Below, piece by piece: positions 1 to 5,002 of a DNA stretch of 9,927 nucleotides. The DNA is from CAYLSV01 sp964386435 (GTDB lineage: Bacteria > Planctomycetota > Phycisphaerae > Tepidisphaerales > Tepidisphaeraceae), in NCBI GenBank assembly GCA_964386435.1, contig CAYLSV010000115.1, positions 1-9,927 on the forward strand. Reading direction: 5' to 3'. The stretch's first letter is position 1. Each line of letters begins with the position of its first letter. The position numbers were made by a program, and so were the translations under genes. The notes under the pieces were generated by a model. The model was not told the origin of the DNA and made no database searches. It was given only the letters and a program-made list of their open reading frames with translations.

Positions 1-48
1 CCGCGGCTACCGCTTGTGCACCACATGGTCTCGCTGCGGTAGCCGCGG
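1..48. repeat. Perfect 13-bp inverted repeat at window edge
   Basis: Bases 1-13 (CCGCGGCTACCGC) are the exact reverse complement of bases 36-48, with a 22-base loop between them. The first arm begins at the window edge, so the stem may extend further upstream. It lies about 57 bases before the -35 box of the blaI-type promoter. It could be the transcription terminator of an unseen upstream gene, although no T-run follows, or a dispersed palindromic repeat. Confidence 0.6.
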
Positions 49-60
49 CACCACGTGCCG
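46..60. repeat. Small hairpin overlapping the first inverted repeat
   Basis: CGGCAC (46-51) and GTGCCG (55-60) form a 6-bp stem with the 3-base loop CAC. It uses bases 46-48 of the larger inverted repeat at 1-48, so the two structures cannot form fully at the same time. A function is not evident. Confidence 0.45.
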
Positions 61-93
61 CAGGTCCGGGCAAGGGCGCAGGAAACCCTCGAC

Positions 94-106
94 TACAAGC
101 GTCATT
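94..106 (+). promoter_or_regulatory. Upstream BlaI-type operator-like repeat
   Basis: TACAAGCGTCATT matches the downstream site at 129-141 at 11 of 13 positions, and the two copies start 35 bases apart. It keeps the TACA half-site typical of BlaI/MecI operators (general pattern TACA-N2-TGTA), but its second half is degenerate. It overlaps the first two bases of the -35 box. A repressor dimer bound here could cooperate with one on the better site. Assignment as an operator is inference. Confidence 0.45.
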
Positions 107-134
107 GGCAAGCCGGTGCACGTTCGTTTACAAT
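105..134 (+). promoter_or_regulatory. Sigma70-like promoter of the blaI-M56 operon
   Basis: TTGGCA (105-110) is one mismatch from the -35 consensus, and TACAAT (129-134) is one mismatch from the -10 consensus, with an 18-base spacer. Transcription would start about 7 bases beyond the -10 box, near 141-143, which coincides with the ATG at 143. The transcript would then be leaderless or nearly so. This fits the absence of a Shine-Dalgarno sequence before that ATG. Confidence 0.6.
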
Positions 135-141
135 TGTCATT
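129..141 (+). promoter_or_regulatory. Candidate BlaI operator over the -10 box
   Basis: TACAATTGTC (129-138) contains the perfect 8-base palindrome ACAATTGT (130-137) and is one base short of the TACA-N2-TGTA pattern known for BlaI/MecI repressors. It covers the -10 box and ends just before the start codon at 143, so bound repressor would block RNA polymerase directly. This is the arrangement expected for an autoregulated BlaI-type repressor. Confidence 0.55.
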
Positions 142-142
142 C

Positions 143-550
143 ATGGCTGATTCGCCCCCAGTTACCACCGCGGAGTGGGTGGTGCTCGAGGTGCTTTGGC
201 AGCTCGGGCCGGCGTCGGCCCGCCGCGTGGCGGAGGTGGCCGGGCCGCCGAACGGGTGGGCCGACGCGACGGTGAAGACGCTGCTGAACCGCCTGGTGGA
301 GAAGAAGGCGGCGACGGCCGAGCCCGACCCGACGGACGGGCGGCGGTTTATCTATCAAGCGGCCGTCGAGCCGGGCGAGGCGCAGCGGCGGGCGAGCCGA
401 TCGTTCCTCGATCGCATCTTCAACGGCGACGCCGCGGCGGGGGTGCTGGGGCTGATCGACGCCGCCGACCTCTCGCCGAAGCAGATCAGAAAGCTACGCG
501 ACGACCTCGACGCCGCCGCCAACCGGGCGAAGAAGGGCGGCCGACGATGA
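143..550 (+). CDS. BlaI/MecI/CopY family transcriptional repressor
   Basis: This 135-residue protein has the size and pattern of BlaI/MecI/CopY winged-helix repressors. It shows an N-terminal helix pair with AEWVVLEVLW (residues 10-19), a recognition helix around TVKTLLNRLVEKK (43-55), and a wing ending in GRRFIYQ (66-72). A helical dimerisation and cleavage part carries FLDRIFNGD (88-96). In the known family the repressor dimer binds its operator and is inactivated by proteolysis when the partner M56 membrane protein is activated. The start at 143 is chosen because upstream codons in this frame lack family similarity and the promoter and operator lie just before it. The stop overlaps the M56 start by ATGA, so the two are translationally coupled. 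The signal sensed is not evident. Lack of a beta-lactamase gene argues against a resistance role. Confidence 0.93.
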   Translation: MADSPPVTTAEWVVLEVLWQLGPASARRVAEVAGPPNGWADATVKTLLNRLVEKKAATAEPDPTDGRRFIYQAAVEPGEAQRRASRSFLDRIFNGDAAAGVLGLIDAADLSPKQIRKLRDDLDAAANRAKKGGRR

Positions 551-2628
551 CCGACGCGACGATTCTCGCGGGCTTGATCGCCGCGTCATGGCAGGGCGGG
601 CTGCTCGCCCTCGCCCTCGTCGCCGCAACCCGCCTGCTCGGCCCCCGCCTCTCACCTCGCGCCCGCGGCTGGCTCTGGTGGCTCGTCGCCCTCCGTCTGG
701 CGTGGCCCATCACCCTCGCCCTCCCGATCCTGCCGGCGACGCCAGATGTACCTGACGCCATTGCCGACGATCTCCGCGTGACGGCCGGCGGACACCGCGT
801 GACCCGCGACGAGCAGCGCGTGGCGTCGAAAGTTCTGCCCGAAAATTTCCGCACATCCGGTGAAACGACCGGCTCAACCGAAAGACCAGCCGGTGCAACG
901 CGAGAACTTGCCAGCGGGGCAGCAATCACGCCCGGCGTCCCGCGCGTTGCCGACGACGCAGTGCCAGCCGCGCCGCCCGTGGAGGGTGTCACGCGCACGT
1001 GGCACGTGCTCGCCACGCCGAGGCTGCTTGACGGATTCATCCTCGTGTGGCTCGCGGGCGTGATCGGCCTGCTCTTGCCCGGCGTCGTCCGCGCGCTCCG
1101 CACCGCCCGACACACCCCTCGTTGGTGCAACGTGACGGTCGAACCGACTTTGAGCATCTACGCCGCCGCTGCCGACGACTTTGGCCTTCGCCACCCGCCG
1201 CGGCTCGTGTGGACCGCCGGGCAGCCCGGCTACTGGCCCGGCATCTTCGGCCGCCCGGCGGTGCTCCTGCCAAGCAACCGCGACTTCTCCCGTCGTGAGC
1301 TTCGGCTGATCCTGCGCCATGAGCTCGCCCACCACGTCCGCCGCGACGCGTGGCAGCGCCTCGCCTTCTGGCTGCTGCGGGCGATCCACTGGCCCAACCC
1401 GCTCGCATGGTTCGCCGCCGCCGCCAGCCGGGCCGATCAGGAACAAGCCTGCGACGCCGCCGCCCTCGCCGCGGCTCACCCCGCCGACCGCCGCATTTAC
1501 GCCGACCTCCTGCTCACCCTTGCCGCCGAAAAGCACCCCACCCCACCCGCCGCCGCCATGGCCGGCCGCTCCACCGTCCGCACCCTTACCCAGAGACTCG
1601 CGATGACGCAACAACCTCAACGTTCCCGCCCCCGCACGGCCGCGTTGGTCGCGTTGCCACTCTTTGCCGCCACCCTCGCCGGCATGGTGACGCCGACGCC
1701 GCGACCCGCCGCCGGGGCGGCCCCGATGGAGACGCCCGCGCCCTCGGCCGTGGCAAAGCCGGCGACCGCCGTCGAGCCGAAGCCGATCGCCGCCGGCGAG
1801 TTGGTTCAGGTGGGCGTGCCGGAGCTGATGGCCGATGGCCAGATGATGGTGATGACCAAGCGGGTCGCGCCGGACGGCACGCTTGATTTGCCGATGGTGG
1901 CCCCGATCCCGATCGCCGGGTTGAGCGACGTCGAGGCCCGCAAGGCGATCGGCCGGGCGTACGCCGAGGCCCAAATCCTGCGGAACCCGATCATCCTGCT
2001 CGCGCGGACAGAACACGGCGAGGCGATCGGCACCTTGCCTGCCGCCGGCCGTATCGCCGTGCCCAAGATCGCCCCCGATGCGGTGCCGCAGGATGACGAG
2101 CTGCTTCGGCTGCGGGCGGCGATCATCGCCCGGCAGGAGTTGCTCCCGCCGCTGGACGCCAAGCTGCGCGAGGCTCGACCGCTCGCAGACGAGGCGGGTG
2201 CGGCCATGAAAGCGCACAGGGCGCAGATGGAACAGCAGGTTGCCGAAGCTCGACAGGAAGCGGGGGAAGACAACACCGCTCGGGCCGCCGTGACAGAGCT
2301 TTCGAAGCAGTTTGAGGAGGAGTACCGAAGACTGGTCAGCGTGTGGAACAAGCGCAGTGGCCACGCGAGCTCCATCCGCGTTGCACGGCGAGCGATCGAA
2401 GAAGAGATTGAACAACTCGAGTTCGATTACCGCGAGCGAGAGATCATGCTGCAGCTCAAGCGGCAGCGGGACGAGTCGGCGACGACAGAAATCGACCGCC
2501 GAATCAAGGAGACGACCAAAGCGCTGGATGCCGCCCGTGCTCAACTCGGTGCCGACCACCGCACAACCAAGGCACTGAGCGACGAGCTTGAGCGGCTTCG
2601 CTGGGACCGGATCTCGATCAACAACTAG
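547..2628 (+). CDS. M56 (BlaR1-like) membrane metallopeptidase with Poly_export-like domain and coiled coil
   Basis: This 693-residue membrane protein probably cleaves, or triggers cleavage of, the BlaI-type repressor encoded just upstream. Hydrophobic segments lie near residues 5-25, 40-62, 155-178 and 364-382. The zinc-protease signature HELAHH is at 258-263 (H258, E259 and H262 key), and E299 in EQACD is the likely third zinc ligand. A roughly 90-residue polar loop (70-155) separates TM2 and TM3. After TM4 comes a Pro/Ala linker (383-414). Residues about 415-487 look like the N-terminal domain of Wza-type polysaccharide-export proteins, with a GELVQV start, a PDGTLDLP strand pair, a GLSDVEARKAI helix and RNPIILL. 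The tail (about 515-693) is a Glu/Arg/Lys-rich coiled coil. The penicillin-binding sensor domain of BlaR1 is absent, so the ligand is probably not a beta-lactam. Family and catalytic motif are clear; the sensory role of the C-terminal half is inference. Confidence 0.93.
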   Translation: MTDATILAGLIAASWQGGLLALALVAATRLLGPRLSPRARGWLWWLVALRLAWPITLALPILPATPDVPDAIADDLRVTAGGHRVTRDEQRVASKVLPENFRTSGETTGSTERPAGATRELASGAAITPGVPRVADDAVPAAPPVEGVTRTWHVLATPRLLDGFILVWLAGVIGLLLPGVVRALRTARHTPRWCNVTVEPTLSIYAAAADDFGLRHPPRLVWTAGQPGYWPGIFGRPAVLLPSNRDFSRRELRLILRHELAHHVRRDAWQRLAFWLLRAIHWPNPLAWFAAAASRADQEQACDAAALAAAHPADRRIYADLLLTLAAEKHPTPPAAAMAGRSTVRTLTQRLAMTQQPQRSRPRTAALVALPLFAATLAGMVTPTPRPAAGAAPMETPAPSAVAKPATAVEPKPIAAGELVQVGVPELMADGQMMVMTKRVAPDGTLDLPMVAPIPIAGLSDVEARKAIGRAYAEAQILRNPIILLARTEHGEAIGTLPAAGRIAVPKIAPDAVPQDDELLRLRAAIIARQELLPPLDAKLREARPLADEAGAAMKAHRAQMEQQVAEARQEAGEDNTARAAVTELSKQFEEEYRRLVSVWNKRSGHASSIRVARRAIEEEIEQLEFDYREREIMLQLKRQRDESATTEIDRRIKETTKALDAARAQLGADHRTTKALSDELERLRWDRISINN

Positions 2629-2754
2629 ATCGAAGCGCCGGAAGAAGTTTTTCTCACCAGACAAGAAAATGCGGTTGCGAAGGTGGGGCATTGTTAGGTA
2701 GGCTCCCGGCGGCCGGCACATGGCGTGTTGGCTCATCACCGGGAGGGCCGAGGC
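2629..2754 (+). promoter_or_regulatory. Intergenic region with possible weak promoter for the PARP operon
   Basis: These 126 bases separate the M56 and PARP genes. The first third is unusually A/T-rich for this window (2641-2670), and TTTTCT (2649-2654) can pair with AGAAAA (2664-2669). A loose promoter candidate is TTGCGA (2675-2680) with TAGGCT (2699-2704), spacing 18; both boxes are poor matches. No BlaI-like TACA-N2-TGTA site is visible, so there is no sign that the repressor controls this operon. Confidence 0.3.
2741..2746 (+). promoter_or_regulatory. Shine-Dalgarno sequence deciding the PARP start
   Basis: GGGAGG lies 8 bases before the ATG at 2755 and supports that start over an in-frame GTG at 2725, which has no comparable site. 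Confidence 0.7.
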
Positions 2755-4224
2755 ATGGCGAAGCTCAAGGCGTGGAAGGAAGGGGCCGACGGCGAGCCGG
2801 CGTTTCCGGCCGAGTTCGAGGTGCTCAAGAAGGCGGTGCTGCAGGTCACGGACCTGAAGACCAACCGCAACAAGTACTACGCGATCGAGCTGCACTCGGC
2901 CGAGGGCGCGGGCTTCCGCGTGTTCACCCACTACGGCCGCACCGACGATCTGGAAGCCAACCCCGACAGCGGGCAGAAGGAGTCGCGGTACTGCACCGAT
3001 CTGGCCGAGGCCGAGGGGTGTTACGGGCAGATTTACCGGCAGAAAACGTCCAAGAGCAAGGGCTACGCCGAGGTGAGTTTGGCCAGCGTCCGCATCGGCT
3101 CGATCAAGGCTCGCGGCACCAGCGCGGGCGACGTGGACGCCAAGACGCTGGAGATCGCCGCCGAGGCCGAGCGGGCACGGGATCAGAAGGCGAAGGCGAA
3201 GACGAAGCCGAAGGGCCCGCCGCCGTTGAAGCTGCACGCCGACGTGAAGGACCTCGTGCAGTACATTTTCGCCGAGGCGACGACTGCCTTGACGAACACG
3301 GTGCAGGCGAAGATCACCGCCAACGGCATCGAGACGCCGTTGGGCATTTTGACCATCGGCCAGATCGAGAAGGGCGAGCGGGTGCTCATCGACCTCGCCG
3401 AAGCCATGGCCAAGCGGCAGGCGAAGGCGAGGAAGGCGGACGCCTTGGCCGACCTCACCGGGCGGTTCTACTCGGCGATCCCGCACCGCGTGGGCCGGAC
3501 GCGGGCGGCGGCGTTGGCGAGCGTCATCAATTCGCCCGAGGCCCTGACGCAGAAGCAGGAGACGCTGCAGCTGATGCGCGACATGCTCCGCGTCAACGGC
3601 GAGGAGGGCAGCGTGCTGTTTGACGCCGAGGTCGACGGCCAATACCGCTCGCTCGGCTGCGACATCGTCGCCCTCGAGCCAAGCAGCAAGGACTACCGCC
3701 GGATCGAGAAGCACGTGATCGGCAGCCAGGTGAAGATGAAGTCGATGAGGGTGCGCCGGATCTGGACCGTTCGCCGGCCCGAAGAGCACGACCGCTACGT
3801 CGGCGGAAAGGGTAAGGGCAGGATCGGTAACGAGCAGAATCTGTTCCACGGCAGCCGCTTGAGCAACTGGGTCGGTCTGCTCAGCCGCGGCATCCTGATG
3901 CCCAAGCTCGTGACGAAGCTGGGCGTCCGCCGCACCGACGCGGGTTGGCTGGGGCACGGCATCTACTTCGGCGACGCGGCGTGCACCAGCGCGTTCTACG
4001 CCGCCCCCGGCAAGCGGCGCACGCAGTTGCTGACCGTCGCCCGCGTGGCGCTGGGCAAGCCGGCACAGTTCAAGAAGATCACCCACGGCCTCACCGAGCC
4101 GCCCGCCGGCCACGACTCGTGCCATGGCGTGCGCGGGGCCGGCAGCCAGTTTGCCGACGACGAGTTCGTCATCTACGACCCGGCCCAGTACCGCATGGAC
4201 CACCTCGTCGAGTTCACGCATTGA
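2755..4224 (+). CDS. WGR-PARP_reg-PARP ADP-ribosyltransferase (PARP2/3-like)
   Basis: This 489-residue protein has the full PARP2/3-type layout. A WGR domain (about 24-108) has the signature as Y60-G61-R62 instead of WGR. A Lys-rich linker (about 140-158) is followed by the helical PARP regulatory domain (about 159-280, including LTGRFYSAIPH at 234-244) and the catalytic ART domain (about 285-489). The H-Y-E triad is intact: H365 in FHGSR, Y404 in HGIYFGD and E470 in DDEFVIYD. Y415, which stacks on nicotinamide in human PARP1, is also kept. The protein should transfer ADP-ribose from NAD+ to protein or nucleic acid. WGR plus the helical domain imply control by DNA ends, as in eukaryotic PARP1-3. 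Two PARP1 positions differ: K903 is T411, and Y986, linked to polymer length and branching, is D468. Mono- or short-chain modification is therefore possible. No zinc fingers are present. The macro-domain gene follows 22 bases later. Confidence 0.96.
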   Translation: MAKLKAWKEGADGEPAFPAEFEVLKKAVLQVTDLKTNRNKYYAIELHSAEGAGFRVFTHYGRTDDLEANPDSGQKESRYCTDLAEAEGCYGQIYRQKTSKSKGYAEVSLASVRIGSIKARGTSAGDVDAKTLEIAAEAERARDQKAKAKTKPKGPPPLKLHADVKDLVQYIFAEATTALTNTVQAKITANGIETPLGILTIGQIEKGERVLIDLAEAMAKRQAKARKADALADLTGRFYSAIPHRVGRTRAAALASVINSPEALTQKQETLQLMRDMLRVNGEEGSVLFDAEVDGQYRSLGCDIVALEPSSKDYRRIEKHVIGSQVKMKSMRVRRIWTVRRPEEHDRYVGGKGKGRIGNEQNLFHGSRLSNWVGLLSRGILMPKLVTKLGVRRTDAGWLGHGIYFGDAACTSAFYAAPGKRRTQLLTVARVALGKPAQFKKITHGLTEPPAGHDSCHGVRGAGSQFADDEFVIYDPAQYRMDHLVEFTH

Positions 4225-4233
4225 TTTTCCCGC

Positions 4234-4240
4234 AAAGGAG
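4234..4240 (+). promoter_or_regulatory. Shine-Dalgarno sequence of the macro-domain gene
   Basis: AAAGGAG lies 6 bases before the ATG at 4247 and supports this start over the in-frame ATG at 4289 and over upstream in-frame codons inside the PARP gene. Confidence 0.75.
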
Positions 4241-4246
4241 TTCGCC

Positions 4247-4969
4247 ATGCACATTGCAGGAACCTCAACGCCGCCCGCCGAACCGGAGATGCGGCTGGTC
4301 CTCACGCTCATCGACCTCAGCCCCCGCATGGTCCGGGCGTGGCGGCAAAGCTTCGAGGCCAACCCGGAGGTGACGATCGTGCAGGGGTCGATGCTCACCC
4401 AGCGGCTCGACGCCTGGGTCACGCCGACCAACCCGCGGCTGAGCATGGACGGCGGCCTCGACGCGGTCATCGCCCGCCATTTGCCGGGCATCGAGAAGTC
4501 GGCCCAGAAACTCGCCCGGCAGCAGTTCGGCGAGCCGTTGCCGCTTGGGCACGCGGTGGTCACGCCAACGAACGTGGAGGTGCCGCGGTACCTTGTCAGC
4601 ACGCCAACGATGCACGCCGGCAACGAGGACATCAGCGCGACGATGAACGTCGCCCTCGCCTGCCTGGCCGCGCTGCAGGCGGTCCGCCAGCACAACCGAG
4701 GGCGCGGCGAGCAGGACATCTACACGCTGGCCATGCCCGGCCTCGGCGCCGGCACCGGGCAGGTGCCGCCGGAGATCGCGGCGGACCTGATGTGGACTGC
4801 ATACGACCTGATGAAGGGCAACGGGTTCCCCGACTTCGCCGCCGCCCGCCGGGCCCTGGCCCACACGCTGGGCGAGCCCGACCCGATCCCCGCACCGCCG
4901 ACGCCGGTGGCGAAACATGTTGCCGTTGCATCGCCGGCCGTTGATGAAGATTTCGACGACTTCGATTGA
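4247..4969 (+). CDS. Macro-domain protein, putative ADP-ribose reader or ADP-ribosyl hydrolase
   Basis: This 240-residue protein contains one macro domain (about residues 15-195). It belongs with a bacterial stand-alone macro-domain group that begins with an LxLIDLSPxMVxAW-like strand-helix and has GS (G47-S48) where MacroD enzymes have GD. Seen motifs are TPTN ending at N62, then six residues, then G69-G70-L71-D72. This matches the N-x6-GG-hydrophobic-D pattern of hydrolytic MacroD-type proteins. The phosphate loop PGLGAGTG is at 164-171. Known members bind ADP-ribose and many remove it from proteins. Next to a PARP, the simplest reading is eraser, antidote or reader. Residues 212-240 form a Pro-rich linker ending in the acidic tail VDEDFDDFD, an extension not needed for the fold and possibly a docking peptide. 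Binding is very likely; hydrolysis is inferred from the motif. Confidence 0.92.
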   Translation: MHIAGTSTPPAEPEMRLVLTLIDLSPRMVRAWRQSFEANPEVTIVQGSMLTQRLDAWVTPTNPRLSMDGGLDAVIARHLPGIEKSAQKLARQQFGEPLPLGHAVVTPTNVEVPRYLVSTPTMHAGNEDISATMNVALACLAALQAVRQHNRGRGEQDIYTLAMPGLGAGTGQVPPEIAADLMWTAYDLMKGNGFPDFAAARRALAHTLGEPDPIPAPPTPVAKHVAVASPAVDEDFDDFD

Positions 4970-5002
4970 GCCACCGCTTGTTTTGCGCCAGACTGCATCG
5001 CC

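Noticed and set aside
14..142. In-frame extension upstream of the blaI-type start
   Set aside because: The translation has no family likeness and overlaps the inverted repeats, promoter and operator. The family N-terminus fits the ATG at 143.
2725..2754. GTG start for the PARP gene at 2725
   Set aside because: It has no Shine-Dalgarno sequence, whereas the ATG at 2755 has GGGAGG eight bases upstream.
874..4719. A 1281-codon open frame on the minus strand across the M56, PARP and macro genes
   Set aside because: It is antisense to three well-supported genes, its translation is His/Arg/Gly/Leu-rich low-complexity sequence with no domain, and long antisense frames are expected where third codon positions are almost all G or C.
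4970..5002. Stop-codon readthrough joining the macro and HEAT proteins
   Set aside because: Both genes share one frame with only a TGA and 33 bases between them, but no recoding signal is visible and the acidic macro tail looks like a natural end.
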